DNA from: Myxococcus eversor
GTDB taxonomy: Bacteria; Myxococcota; Myxococcia; Myxococcales; Myxococcaceae
NCBI RefSeq assembly: GCF_010894455.1
Contig: NZ_JAAIXY010000010.1
Coordinates: forward strand, 88,024-152,023
Reading direction: 5' to 3'
Length of the DNA: 64,000 bases
The notes under the pieces were generated by a model. The model was not told the origin of the DNA, did not search any database, and was given only the letters and a program-made list of their open reading frames with translations. The position numbers were made by a program, and so were the translations under genes. Below, piece after piece: positions 27,901 to 36,022 of this stretch. How positions within the stretch are numbered: position 1 is the first letter of the stretch; each line of letters opens with the position of its first letter.

Positions 27901-28526
27901 CGCTCGCGCTGCTGCCCGGTCTGGCGCATCCCTGGGCCAACCTGGCGAAGCCGCACCACCTGAGTGCCACGTTCGCGCTGGAGCACGGACGCGACCCGTC
28001 CCCTGCGCTGGCAAAGGCCCTGGAGGCCCTCCGCGAGGCCTTCGCGCGCAATCCCGAGGAGGCCCAGGCCTGGCTGTACCAGGGGCGGGTCCACGAGGTG
28101 CGTGCGAGCTGGCTGGCCTCGCGCGGCCAGCGAGAGGCCGCGGGCGAAGCCTTCGACGAAGCGGCAAGGGCCTTCGAGAAGGCGCTCCAGCTCAAGCCCG
28201 GGCGACAGGACCACCAGGTCGCTTTCGGTCAATTCTGCCGGGTGCGCGCCCTCTGGGCGGAGGCCTTGGGGCAGGCGCCTGGCCCGTGGCTGGAGCGAGG
28301 GTTGGGTGTGGCCGACACGCTGCTCATCGCGCGCCCGGAGTGGGCGGAGGCGCTGCTGCTGCGCGCGAGCCTGCTGCGGGTGAAGGAGGCGAGGCTGACC
28401 GCCTCCGGTGAACAGCGGGTGGGGGGCGGCATGCGGGAGGCGGCTGACGCGGCGCTCGCGCGAAACCCCCACCTGGGGCACCTCTGGGCGCGGCAGGCCC
28501 CAGCGGTGTCCCAGGCCGCGCCCTGA
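24918..28526 (+). CDS. Membrane Ser/Thr protein kinase with large TPR-like sensor region
   Basis: The 1202-residue protein has a complete Hanks-type kinase at about 95-355: GKGGMGQVF (P-loop, 102-110), Lys124 in VALKF, HRDLKPSN (210-217), DFGLA (234-238), and TPHYMAPEQ activation-loop end. A single transmembrane helix (about 379-398) follows, then some 800 residues of helical repeats with TPR character. Kinase inside and repeats outside the membrane is the expected topology. It stands next to an FHA-domain sigma-54 activator, and kinase/FHA-activator pairs are known in myxobacteria, so that activator may be its target. A very long antisense frame here is a composition artefact. Confidence 0.9.
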   Translation: MDLQAELRIALAEGFVSRDEADALLEEARRRGVGLLALLAEKGRLSAAELPSPRVHAARSPVHDADATVSDGKDAHLGKPSDSEPAFPVPGWERYQPVRFLGKGGMGQVFLAHDPRLRRQVALKFVLGGAPELVRRLLSEASAQARVEHERVCKVYEVGEVQGHPYISMQYVQGLPLHQLASELTVEQKVLVLRDITEGVHAAHRAGLIHRDLKPSNILVERAEDGRLRPYVMDFGLARDWKEGVTATGSVLGTPHYMAPEQARGEVSRLDRRADVYSLGATLYHLLTGRAPISGDNALEVLANVATVEPRPPRALDAAIPEDLEAIVLKCLEKERGARYGSARELAEELERFLAGEPVRARLAGPGYRLRKRLRKHRVLATVVGLAMVLTGAALGQAAYTRQEAARRERLAQRFTEQVERVEALARYSGLSRMHDTREDREELRGHLEALAGEVRDAGALAAGPGQYALGRGFLALGEEATARGHLEAAWRQGYREPRVAWALAVVLGHLYQEALLDVERLPDAAQRQARREALARDYREPALTWLRSSEGAEVPSMDYVAALFAFYEDRLDEALARLEPAGRRRAWFHEAHLLRGDILQTRAARRWNSGDRDGARADLEAGRRACADAAATAESVPDVHFALARLEYTALVMELYGQGDVQPPYTRGLEAVARALAADAGFARAKVLEARFHNRMAEHGMMRGEPVEPLLEKAMASAREALAFRPEPVKARMELGQSLRRQARALEARGLDPSEPLRQAIEALEGVPEKARDYELHATLGLVFSIQADRAEATGKDPLPARGRAIQAYREAIRLNEQLPDAWLNLGTNHLSRATFPSSPDAEGDLEGARVALEKARTLNPGNFVTYFLGGQLHQELAGRRSRQGGDARPDLETALDLYQRGIAINARIPQFHLGESAVLLELAREAWDRGGDPFPLLERARSACARAIAVAPRQGYGQNNLGEVHAARALYRWLMGENPEADAHEAETAYREALALLPGLAHPWANLAKPHHLSATFALEHGRDPSPALAKALEALREAFARNPEEAQAWLYQGRVHEVRASWLASRGQREAAGEAFDEAARAFEKALQLKPGRQDHQVAFGQFCRVRALWAEALGQAPGPWLERGLGVADTLLIARPEWAEALLLRASLLRVKEARLTASGEQRVGGGMREAADAALARNPHLGHLWARQAPAVSQAAP

Positions 28527-28532
28527 GGGGAC

Positions 28533-29105
28533 TCACCTTGGCCCGCGGGCGTCCTCCTCTTCATTCGTGGAGGTCGCTACCTCCAGCTTGCCGATGATGA
28601 CGTCCATGGGAGGGATACGCGCCGCGCTCCCCTGGGGGGCACAGCCAGGGCCGCCCGTGTTTCCCACGAATTTGATCTGCCCGGAGGAGACCCCTGGCGC
28701 GAGGGTCAGCTGACAGCTCTGACCTTTCTCGAGGGTGATGGTCCCAAGGGCTCCCATCTTCTTTTGACATTCATCGGCGAGGGTGAGGCATTTCGGCTGC
28801 GGCTGGGAGAGGTCGAAAGTCATTTCTCCAGCGAAGAGGACGTAGGTGGCGGCCTGGCATTTCGAGTCGAACGTGATGGTCCCCCCGGGGTCGACGCAGC
28901 GGTTGACGTCGCCGAGGCCATCCACCTCGACCGCTGTCTGACCGCTGGTCTTGAGGGCAGGGCAATAATATTGCCGGACCGGCCCCGTCCCTGCCCCGTT
29001 GGCGCTGTCCCCGGGTCTGGCATTTCTCCCGCCGCATCCCAGCGTTCCCAGCAGCCCCGCCATCACCCAACGACGAAACCAAGCCCTCGACTCGTTCCTG
29101 CTCAT
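28533..29105 (-). CDS. Secreted lipoprotein with conserved-looking cysteines, sigma-54 promoter
   Basis: The 190-residue lipoprotein has a positively charged start, the hydrophobic stretch WVMAGLLGTL and lipobox TLGC (Cys24). The mature part has about eight Cys and is beta-rich (VNRCVDPGGTITFDSKC, ATYVLFAGEMTFDL, KGQSCQLTLAPG), like a small surface domain; no family was recognised. AGGAGG precedes ATG 29105. A -24/-12 promoter at 29134-29150 lies just upstream, with the sigma-54 activator gene immediately beyond, which makes this a likely target of that activator. Confidence 0.72.
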   Translation of the reverse strand: MSRNESRAWFRRWVMAGLLGTLGCGGRNARPGDSANGAGTGPVRQYYCPALKTSGQTAVEVDGLGDVNRCVDPGGTITFDSKCQAATYVLFAGEMTFDLSQPQPKCLTLADECQKKMGALGTITLEKGQSCQLTLAPGVSSGQIKFVGNTGGPGCAPQGSAARIPPMDVIIGKLEVATSTNEEEDARGPR

Positions 29106-29133
29106 GTCTGTCCAATCCTCCTGAGTGATTCAA

Positions 29134-29150
29134 TTGCAACGGTTGGACCA
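29134..29150 (-). promoter_or_regulatory. Sigma-54 (-24/-12) promoter of the lipoprotein gene
   Basis: The minus strand reads TGGTCC-AACCG-TTGCAA: GG and GC separated by exactly 10 nt, with the full TTGCA -12 element. The predicted start site leaves a leader of about 20 nt containing AGGAGG before ATG 29105. The -24 element deviates from TGGCAC at two positions. Confidence 0.6.
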
Positions 29151-29159
29151 GCGTGCCCT

Positions 29160-30755
29160 TCAGCCCAGGCCGAGCTCCTTGAGCCTGCGGCCCAGCGCGC
29201 GCCGGGAGACCTCGAGTTGGCGCACCATGGCGTCCAGGTCCCCCTTGCAGGCGTGGAAGCACCGGGTGAGTTCCTCCACGCTCAGGTCTCCGGCGGTGCG
29301 CAGGTCGGGATTGCGCTCGATGAGGTCATAGATGGAGGTGCGGTGGATGCCGAGCCGGTCCGCGGCGGCCTGGAAGTCCCAGCCTCCCTCGCGCAGCGCG
29401 GTGAGCAGCTCCGCCGAGGAGATGTCCGCGGGCTTGCGGCGGGAGGCGGAGGGCGCCGAGGTGGAGGGCGCGCTGGTGGGGCGGCCCACGAGGGGAGCCC
29501 CGACGGGGAACAGCTCCTCTTCGAGCTGGGCGTCGAGCCTCAGGCGGGACTGGCCGCGGCTGCCGATGACGAGCTGCCTTACCACGTTGCGCAGCTGCCG
29601 GAGGTTGCCTGGCCAGCCGTGCCGCACCAGGCGCACCGCGAGCGGGGCTGGGAGCCAGGGCTCGCGGAAGGGGTCCCCGGGACTCAGCCGGTGCGCCTCG
29701 CCCAGCGCTTCCAGTTCCTCGCGGGCGAAGTGGTGGAAGAGTGGCCCCACATCCTCGGGCCGCTCGCGCAGGGGGGGCACGCGGATGGAGTAGCCGGCCA
29801 GCCGGTGCAAGAGCGGCGCCTTGAAGCGGCCGTCGCGAATCTGCTCCTCCAGGTGCGCGTCCGTGGCGGCCACCAGCCGCACGTCCACGGCGATGGGCGT
29901 GCGCGAGCCGACCGGATAGAGCTCCCCTGTCTCCAGCACGCGCAGCAGCATGACCTGGACCTCGGGGGGCGCCTCGCCCACCTCATCCAGGAACAACGTG
30001 CCGCCCTGGGCCGCCTGGAAGAAGCCGTCCTGGTCCTTCACCGCGCCGGTGAAGGCCCCCTTGCGTGCGCCGAACAGCTCGGAGGCCGCGAGCTCCCGGG
30101 GGATGGCACCCAGGTTGATGCTGACGAAGGGCCGCAGCCGCCGGGGGCTGCGTTGGTGGATGGCGCGGGCGATGAGCTCCTTGCCGGAGCCCGTCTCGCC
30201 CCGGATGAGCACGGACACTCCCAGGTCCGCCACCTGCTCGACGTGGTGGCGCACCCGCTGGATGCCGGCGCTGGCTCCCACCATGCCCAGCATGTCCTGG
30301 CCCCTGGGGGACGGGGGCGCCGCCAGGTGCAGCAGCACCACCACGCGGCCAGCCAACACCAGCGGCACCCCGGCGGCGACCTCCTTGGAGGACAGCTCCC
30401 AGGTCCCCTGGAGCGGCTCAGCGCCGAGCGAGACCTTGGCGCCCTCGGCCGGTGACAGCCGGAGGCCTCCGTGCGGGCCGGGCGAGAGGACCAGCGGCTT
30501 GCGGCTGATGAATGGGTCGGCCAGATGCGAACCCAGGGCCGAGCCAGGAGGGATGAAGGCCGGGGCATTGCGGGACAGCTCCACCTCGCGGCCGGCGGCG
30601 AGCGCCTCAAGCAGCACGCGGTCCCCCACGCGGTGGGGCTGGGGATGCGAGACGACGGTCAGCGCCGTGAGGAGCGGTGCGCCGCGAGGGTGCCACTCCT
30701 CGCCAGACTCGGGAACGTTCGCCGTGGAGAAGTCCTCCAAGGGGGGCTCGCGCAT
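29160..30755 (-). CDS. Sigma-54-dependent activator with FHA domain (EBP)
   Basis: The 531-residue protein has an N-terminal FHA-like domain (about 35-145; note FISRKPLVLSP) that would bind a phosphothreonine peptide, and an AAA+ domain with GETGSGKE (186-193), the sigma-54 contact loop GAFTGA (233-238) and Walker B LFLDE (254-258). The C-terminus carries Fis-type HTH segments (AADRLGIHRTSIYDLI and a later LEVSRRALGRRLKELGL), so two HTH-like blocks are visible. It has no response-regulator receiver, so activation is probably by Ser/Thr kinase signalling, and the kinase at 24918-28526 is the obvious candidate. Both genes flanking it have -24/-12 promoters. Confidence 0.9.
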   Translation of the reverse strand: MREPPLEDFSTANVPESGEEWHPRGAPLLTALTVVSHPQPHRVGDRVLLEALAAGREVELSRNAPAFIPPGSALGSHLADPFISRKPLVLSPGPHGGLRLSPAEGAKVSLGAEPLQGTWELSSKEVAAGVPLVLAGRVVVLLHLAAPPSPRGQDMLGMVGASAGIQRVRHHVEQVADLGVSVLIRGETGSGKELIARAIHQRSPRRLRPFVSINLGAIPRELAASELFGARKGAFTGAVKDQDGFFQAAQGGTLFLDEVGEAPPEVQVMLLRVLETGELYPVGSRTPIAVDVRLVAATDAHLEEQIRDGRFKAPLLHRLAGYSIRVPPLRERPEDVGPLFHHFAREELEALGEAHRLSPGDPFREPWLPAPLAVRLVRHGWPGNLRQLRNVVRQLVIGSRGQSRLRLDAQLEEELFPVGAPLVGRPTSAPSTSAPSASRRKPADISSAELLTALREGGWDFQAAADRLGIHRTSIYDLIERNPDLRTAGDLSVEELTRCFHACKGDLDAMVRQLEVSRRALGRRLKELGLG

Positions 30756-30969
30756 GAAACTCCAGAGGGGACCGCCGCGGGAGCCGTGACTCTACTTCGG
30801 CCCGCTCCGCTCGTTCCTCTCACGAAGCAGGGTGACTGCCGACCCGGCCCGTCGGAGCGAATCGAGCAGGACGACGGTCCACACGTGGCGGCGTGGGCTC
30901 GACGCGTGGAAGTGCCTCCTGAAAGGGACGCTGGCGGGGACGCTCCTCGCGGGCCCCATTTCCACGGCG

Positions 30970-30985
30970 TGGCATCCGCGTTGCT
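30970..30985 (+). promoter_or_regulatory. Sigma-54 (-24/-12) promoter of the GON lipoprotein gene
   Basis: TGGCAT-CCGCG-TTGCT: GG-N10-GC spacing with near-consensus TGGCA and TTGCT elements, about 55 nt before ATG 31040. The activator gene starts 215 bp further upstream on the other strand, so the ~200-bp gap could hold its enhancer sites. Confidence 0.72.
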
Positions 30986-31039
30986 CATGCGCCGCCCGAC
31001 TGCATTCCGCGGTCTGCCGTCTCTCCAAGGAGTCCCATC

Positions 31040-32398
31040 ATGCGTACCTGGAAGAAGCCGCGCCTCTCCGCCGCCGTCGCACGGCGTCCTCGTCTTGGCG
31101 CCGGGCTCGGGGCCGTCTTCATGGGCCTGGTCGCGCTGAGCACGGGTTGCGGCGAGGCAGGGGAGTCGGGCAACGAAGAGACCTTCTCCGCCCTCGCGCC
31201 GCAGGACCTGCAGGGCACTCCAGTCACCTGCCAGCAGGTCAAGAACGCCAATCCCTCGGCGAGGGATGGTGAGTACACGCTGTACTTCAACGGCTATCGC
31301 TTCCAGCCCTGGACGGCCTGGTGCCATGACATGGCCGGCACGCCCACCGAGTACCTGACGCTGAAACAGACGGGCGCCTCCAACTACTCCCAGTACACCG
31401 TCGGCGGGGAAACGATTGGAGAAACCGTGCGCACGACCTATTTCAGGCTGCGCATCGACCCCCTCACCCTGCGCGTGAACACCGCGGACCAGCGCTTCTC
31501 CTCCTCCACGGGAGGGCTCTACTTCATGGGCTCCCTGGTGAGCTCGATGCCGTACGCCTCGGCCATGTCCTGTAACAGGAGCGCCGCAGGCGCAGCCAAC
31601 CTCGACCTGCGCGACACCCCCTTCAGCGTGGCGACCAACCAATTCTCCCTCGGGGGGTATCTTCCGTCTGGCACCAGCAACTACAGCCAGTCGGACCAGG
31701 TCGTCGACATGCTGGGGGGCGGCTGGTGCGGCTGGAACTCGCTCACCGGCATCAGCAACCCCTCCAACCAGAACGGCGGCCTGTTGCAACTCAAGCTCAC
31801 GCACAACAAGCCCAGGTCATGCGAGGAACTCAAGGACGCCTATGGCTATTCGGGGGATAACGAATACACGCTGTACATCAATGGCAACCCCAACAAGCCC
31901 TGGCAGGTGTGGTGCCGGAACATGGCTGGCACGCCCCTCGATTACCTGGTGTTGAGGAATGTGGGCGCCTCCAACTACTCCCAGTACACCGCTGGGGGCG
32001 CCTCTCCAGGCATCAGCGTGCGCACGTCCTACTCCAGGTTGCGCATCGATCCACTCAACCTGTACGTGGTCATCACGGACCGGACCTTCACCACTTCCAC
32101 GGGGGGGCTCCTTCACGGCAACAGCGTCCCGGTGAACTCGATGCCGTACGCCACGGCCATGTCCTGTGATGGGACCGCCTCGGGCATGGCCAATCTCGAC
32201 CTGCGAGGCACCTCCTTCAGCGTGTCGAGCAACCCCTTCGCCCTCAGTGGCTATGTGCCGGTCGGAAACACCCAGGTCATCAACGCCCAGGTGTTCAACC
32301 TGACAGGGGGCGGCTGGTGCGGTTGGAACTCGGTCTACGGTTTCACCGACCCCCTCAACGGCACCAACGAGCACCTGTCCCTGGTCTACACCCCCTAG
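31040..32398 (+). CDS. Lipoprotein with two tandem GON domains
   Basis: The 452-residue secreted lipoprotein has lipobox LSTGC (Cys37), then two GON domains (about 64-255 and 258-452). Each contains the family pattern: DGEYTLYFNG / DNEYTLYINGN, WCHDMAGTP / WCRNMAGTP, ASNYSQYT, VRTTYFRLRIDP / VRTSYSRLRIDP, SSMPYASAMSC / NSMPYATAMSC, and GGGWCGWNS. The GON domain was first described at the C-terminus of metazoan ADAMTS proteases, where it has a poorly defined extracellular role. Here there is no protease. AAGGAG precedes the ATG. The near-consensus sigma-54 promoter and the divergent activator gene suggest it is a regulated surface or matrix protein. Confidence 0.85.
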   Translation: MRTWKKPRLSAAVARRPRLGAGLGAVFMGLVALSTGCGEAGESGNEETFSALAPQDLQGTPVTCQQVKNANPSARDGEYTLYFNGYRFQPWTAWCHDMAGTPTEYLTLKQTGASNYSQYTVGGETIGETVRTTYFRLRIDPLTLRVNTADQRFSSSTGGLYFMGSLVSSMPYASAMSCNRSAAGAANLDLRDTPFSVATNQFSLGGYLPSGTSNYSQSDQVVDMLGGGWCGWNSLTGISNPSNQNGGLLQLKLTHNKPRSCEELKDAYGYSGDNEYTLYINGNPNKPWQVWCRNMAGTPLDYLVLRNVGASNYSQYTAGGASPGISVRTSYSRLRIDPLNLYVVITDRTFTTSTGGLLHGNSVPVNSMPYATAMSCDGTASGMANLDLRGTSFSVSSNPFALSGYVPVGNTQVINAQVFNLTGGGWCGWNSVYGFTDPLNGTNEHLSLVYTP

Positions 32399-32419
32399 AA
32401 GTCCTGTCGCGCCTGGAGC

Positions 32420-32444
32420 CCGAGGCTCACCCCCTCAGCCTCGG
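32420..32444. terminator. Stem-loop downstream of the GON gene
   Basis: CCGAGGCT and AGCCTCGG form a perfect 8-bp stem with a 9-nt loop, 22 nt after the stop at 32398. There is no T-run. It lies between convergent genes and may stop transcription from either side. Confidence 0.5.
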
Positions 32445-32532
32445 CGCTCCGCTCTTGCGCGCTGATGAGGGGCGTGGGCCATGCGCTGGAATGCAACGCA
32501 TGGGGGAAGATGCGCGCATCCACCCGGTGGGG

Positions 32533-33678
32533 TTAGCGGGTCGCGGCTTGGGGCGAAGGCTCGTGGGCGAGCCGGGTCTCCAGCCTGGAGCGCCACTTCA
32601 GCGCGGGCCGCTCCACGCCGTGGTGAAGCGCGAGTGACGCGAGCAGCACCGCTACGGCGCCACCCAGCAGCGTGGCGGGGTGGAAGGTGTCCAGGCCATA
32701 GGGCTCCAGCGCGACACGGACGCCGTGCTGCACGGCCTTGTGGGTGAGATAGACGGTGAAGCTCAGCACCGCGAAGGTCCTCACGCCGGGGATGCGGGCG
32801 CACACGCGCGAGGCGGTGGGGCCCGCCATGGCCACGAGCAGCGCCGCGTAGCCCACCGACGTCAGGGGGAACGCGAGCATCGTGTGGGCCAGGTAGCGGA
32901 AGTGTTCCTCGTTCAGCCAGAACACGCTGGCCAGGCAAGCGACTCCCACCAACGCCAGGCCTCCGGCGCGGGCCCCTCGTGTCCACCGCTCCCAGGCCGC
33001 GGGCCGGAAGACGCGCAGCGCCGCGAGCAATACGCCACACGTCAGTCCGTCGAGCCGCGCATACGTCGGGTAGTACAGGAGCGTGTCGTAGCCACGCCAC
33101 CCGGCTTCATCTGGCCCGAGCATGGAGAAGTGGCGCTGCCACAGGCCGGCCCGCAGGAGCATGCCTGCCACCATCAAACCCACCGCGCCCGTGAGGAGGT
33201 GCGGTGCCCGGACGCGCCCGCGCAGCGCGAGCACGCAGAGGGGCAGCACCAGGTAGAAGTGTTCCTCCACGCACAGCGACCACGCGTGAGAGAAGCCGTT
33301 CAGGCTCAGTCCGAAGTTCTGCGTGAAGGTGAGGAAGCGCCATGCGGGTGTCTCCACGGGGCGTTCACTCCACGCGGGAACGAAGAGGTACAGCGCCACC
33401 ACGATGAGATAGGGCGGCAGGATGCGCATCGAGCGCCGCAGGTAGAAGCGCTTCAGGGAGGGTGTCTCGCCCCGCGCCACCGGCTCCAGGAGCTGCGAGC
33501 CGATGAGGAAGCCGCTCAGCACGAAGAACAGCTCCACGCCCGTCCATCCGAAGTTGGCGAGCATCCGGTAGGTCTCGTGGCCGTCGGGGCGCGGGTAGTG
33601 GAAGAGGACGACGATGACGATGGCCAGGCCCCGGAGCAGGTCCAGGCCGGCGAGGTGGCGCGGTTCGGTGGCGTTCAG
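32533..33678 (-). CDS. Acyltransferase-3 family membrane protein (OafA-like), atypical start
   Basis: The multi-helix integral membrane protein has acyltransferase-3 hallmarks: LDLLRGLAIVIVVLFHY in the first helix, GVELFFVLSGFLIGS, RFYLRRSMRILPPY, and FSHAWSLCVEEHFY. These proteins transfer acetyl or other acyl groups to surface sugars. The conserved first helix lies upstream of the first ATG (33564), and between the in-frame TGA (33691-33693) and that ATG there is no ATG, GTG or TTG; a CTG at 33678 is the best candidate start (381 residues). So the gene either uses a rare CTG start or has lost its original start by mutation. Confidence 0.72.
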   Translation of the reverse strand: MNATEPRHLAGLDLLRGLAIVIVVLFHYPRPDGHETYRMLANFGWTGVELFFVLSGFLIGSQLLEPVARGETPSLKRFYLRRSMRILPPYLIVVALYLFVPAWSERPVETPAWRFLTFTQNFGLSLNGFSHAWSLCVEEHFYLVLPLCVLALRGRVRAPHLLTGAVGLMVAGMLLRAGLWQRHFSMLGPDEAGWRGYDTLLYYPTYARLDGLTCGVLLAALRVFRPAAWERWTRGARAGGLALVGVACLASVFWLNEEHFRYLAHTMLAFPLTSVGYAALLVAMAGPTASRVCARIPGVRTFAVLSFTVYLTHKAVQHGVRVALEPYGLDTFHPATLLGGAVAVLLASLALHHGVERPALKWRSRLETRLAHEPSPQAATR

Positions 33679-33897
33679 CGGAGTCGGCTCTCAGCGGTGG
33701 GGATGCGCTGGATGCTAGGGGACCTCGCCAGGAGTGCGGCACGAAATCCCGCGCCCCGGATGCACTTCGTCAGGTCTCGCCTTCGGGAATGCGGGGAGAG
33801 CCGGGACGCCGTGATTCTGGCGCACGCCAGGGCGGGCCTCCCCGGCGGATTCGCCCGCAGCCGCATCCGTGCCGCCTCGCGCTGTCGGGTCGCGAAC

Positions 33898-34207
33898 TGA
33901 GACGCGCTGTGATTGCCGCCCCCGCAGGGCGGATATCGGATGCGCTGTTCTCCGGCAAGACGACGGTGGCCGCGTGGAGGACGAAGCCCTCCTGGTACGC
34001 GGTTTCGAAGCAGGACAGGACGACCGCGACGGAGCTCGAGCGATTCCTCGCCAGCGCATGAAGGCGACGACCATCGAGCTCGACTCAGGACATCTGTCGC
34101 TCATCACGCACGCGGAGGAGATCGCCAACCTCATCTTGCAGGCCGCCGGAGCAGCTCCTGCCTCGAAGCCCGCGAGCGACCCCTCCGAGCGTGACGGCGG
34201 ACGCTAG
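33898..34207 (+). pseudogene. Alpha/beta-hydrolase 3' remnant with frameshift
   Basis: The plus strand encodes the C-terminal end of an alpha/beta hydrolase in two frames. One reads AVIAAPAGRISDALFSG...SWYAVSKQDRTTATELERFLAS and stops at 34059-34061. The next, shifted frame continues RMKATTIELDSGHLSLITHAEEIANLILQAAG, which carries the catalytic His segment (SGH). A missing base near 34056 would restore one frame. The N-terminal half with the nucleophile elbow is absent, so this is a remnant. Confidence 0.6.
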
Positions 34208-34327
34208 CCGTCACCCAGACGCCCGACGTCGACGACTCGCATGCGCGGGCGGCGGGACTCCATTGGGCTGGGAACCCAAAGGCGGGACGACACGGCCTCC
34301 TGTGGCCGCGCCGCCCCGGATGCCGGG

Positions 34328-36022
34328 CTAGAGCTCGTTCATGATGAGCAGGCCGCGCGACGTGTCGACGATGTACACGTAGCCGTCGCCGGGGACGCGG
34401 ATGCCGAGGGCGCCTTCGAAGACGTCGTCGGTGCGCCCCGGGTCCGTCTCGCGGTGGGTATTGTAATAGGCCACCTGCCGGGGCTGCGTGGGATTGGACA
34501 CGTCCAGCACGCGCACACCCTCCTGGTACCATGCGACGTACAGGCGCGTGCCCACCAGGAGGATGTTGTGGATGGAGGTGGTGGGCCGGAGCCTGAACTC
34601 GCCAATCTTCACGATGTGCGCCGGGTCACTGGCGTCCAGCACGCGCAGGTGCGCGCCATGGTTCTCACCGCCCTCGAAGACGAGGGTGCGCCCGGCGAAG
34701 GTGCCCACCGCGTTGTGATGGGCGGTGGTGTTTGGGTATGTGTAGGTCCCCAGCAGCTTCAGGTCGTTCGGGTTCTCGACGTCGACGACCTTGAGTCCAC
34801 CCTCGAAGTGACTGATGTAGAGCTTGCCCTGGTAGGCGAAGGCGTCATGCGCCCCGTCGTAGGGGCCCACCAGGGGAAGCGCGAGCCGCTGCAGCAGCAC
34901 CGGCTCCAGCGGCGTGGACACATCGAACACGAGCGTGTTGCTCGAGGGCCAGAGCCCCATGCCGTAGAGGCGGTCCCCATCCACCAGCACGGTGTGCACG
35001 GCGAAGGGGGCGCTGGAGGGCACGCGGCGCACGAGCCGTGGGTCCGCCGGGTTGGAGATGTCGAAGACGACGATTCCGGTGTCCTGGCTGGCGACGTACA
35101 GCGCGTTCTCCTTGACCCACACGCTGTTCCAGAGCTGGTCGTCGGGGAGGCTGATGACCTTCTTCAGCACGGGGTTGCGCCGGTCCGTCACGTCGAAGAC
35201 GGTGATGCCGCCCGGCTTGCCAGGACGAAGGTACGCATTGGCGGAGACGACGTAGGCGTGGTTCTTCGCGACGAAGATGTCCAGCGGGGTGCCCTGCGCG
35301 ACGTACGTCTCCGACACGAGCGAAAGGCCGCCGGAGGACTCGACCTCGCCTTCGCGCCACAGCATGCGGTGGGCGTCGGCGGTGGCCCGCTGCACCACCC
35401 GACCGTTGACGCACCGGGCGAAGCAGCCCGTGAAGTAGCGGTTGCTGGGGGCCTCACATCCCGCCAGCACGGTGGTGGTGCTTCCCCCGTCCCGGGTCAG
35501 GTTGTGGGTGCCGAGGAGCAGGCTGTCCGCGTCGCGCTCCTCGCGTGTGACGGGCGCGTAGAAGAACCTGCTGGGGCCGCCGTCGCCGACGAGGCCCATC
35601 GTCACGGTGTAGTACGAGCCCGCCACTCCGCCGTCCGCCAGCGCGGTCTCCTGGCGCAGCCGCACATGGTAGAGGCCGTCCCGAGGGACGTTGGCGAGCG
35701 TGGGGGAGTCGCAGGCGGACAGGTCGAAGATGGCCGGGTCGAGGCAGCCTCCAGCGGGGCTCTCGCCCACCTGAGGTACGAGCGCGCAGGACGAGAGCAC
35801 GCCGGGGTCACCCGTGGCGTCTCCCAGCTCCTCCAGCACGGTGTACGTGCCGTCCCATGGCGGCGTCCCGGCGTCGGGCGGCCCCGCGTCGGGAGTGCCC
35901 GAATCCTCGGGGACGCCTGCATCGGGCGTGGGCTGGGGCGAGTCGCGGCAGCCTGGAGCCGCGGAGAGCAGCAGTCCCCAGGTGACGAAGAGCACCCAGG
36001 ACGGGCGAGGGGAAGACAGCAT
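34328..36022 (-). CDS. LVIVD-type beta-propeller lipoprotein
   Basis: The 564-residue protein has a signal peptide and lipobox-like AAPGC near residue 25, an Asp/Pro-rich linker, a Cys-containing domain (about 55-230), and a long series of blades with the pattern GITVFDVTDRRNPV, GIVVFDISNPADPRLV, TLVFDVSTPLEPVLL, GLKVVDVENPNDLKLLG, VRVLDVSNPTQPRQVAYY typical of LVIVD repeats. Such proteins are usually extracellular or surface-exposed and presumed to bind other molecules. Monocistronic as far as can be seen. Confidence 0.8.
   Translation of the reverse strand: MLSSPRPSWVLFVTWGLLLSAAPGCRDSPQPTPDAGVPEDSGTPDAGPPDAGTPPWDGTYTVLEELGDATGDPGVLSSCALVPQVGESPAGGCLDPAIFDLSACDSPTLANVPRDGLYHVRLRQETALADGGVAGSYYTVTMGLVGDGGPSRFFYAPVTREERDADSLLLGTHNLTRDGGSTTTVLAGCEAPSNRYFTGCFARCVNGRVVQRATADAHRMLWREGEVESSGGLSLVSETYVAQGTPLDIFVAKNHAYVVSANAYLRPGKPGGITVFDVTDRRNPVLKKVISLPDDQLWNSVWVKENALYVASQDTGIVVFDISNPADPRLVRRVPSSAPFAVHTVLVDGDRLYGMGLWPSSNTLVFDVSTPLEPVLLQRLALPLVGPYDGAHDAFAYQGKLYISHFEGGLKVVDVENPNDLKLLGTYTYPNTTAHHNAVGTFAGRTLVFEGGENHGAHLRVLDASDPAHIVKIGEFRLRPTTSIHNILLVGTRLYVAWYQEGVRVLDVSNPTQPRQVAYYNTHRETDPGRTDDVFEGALGIRVPGDGYVYIVDTSRGLLIMNEL

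Noticed and set aside
24774-28481. A 1235-codon open frame on the strand opposite the Ser/Thr kinase
   Set aside because: It mirrors the kinase in antisense; high third-position G+C keeps the complement open. It has no domains, no signal and no ribosome-binding site, while the kinase has a full catalytic set.
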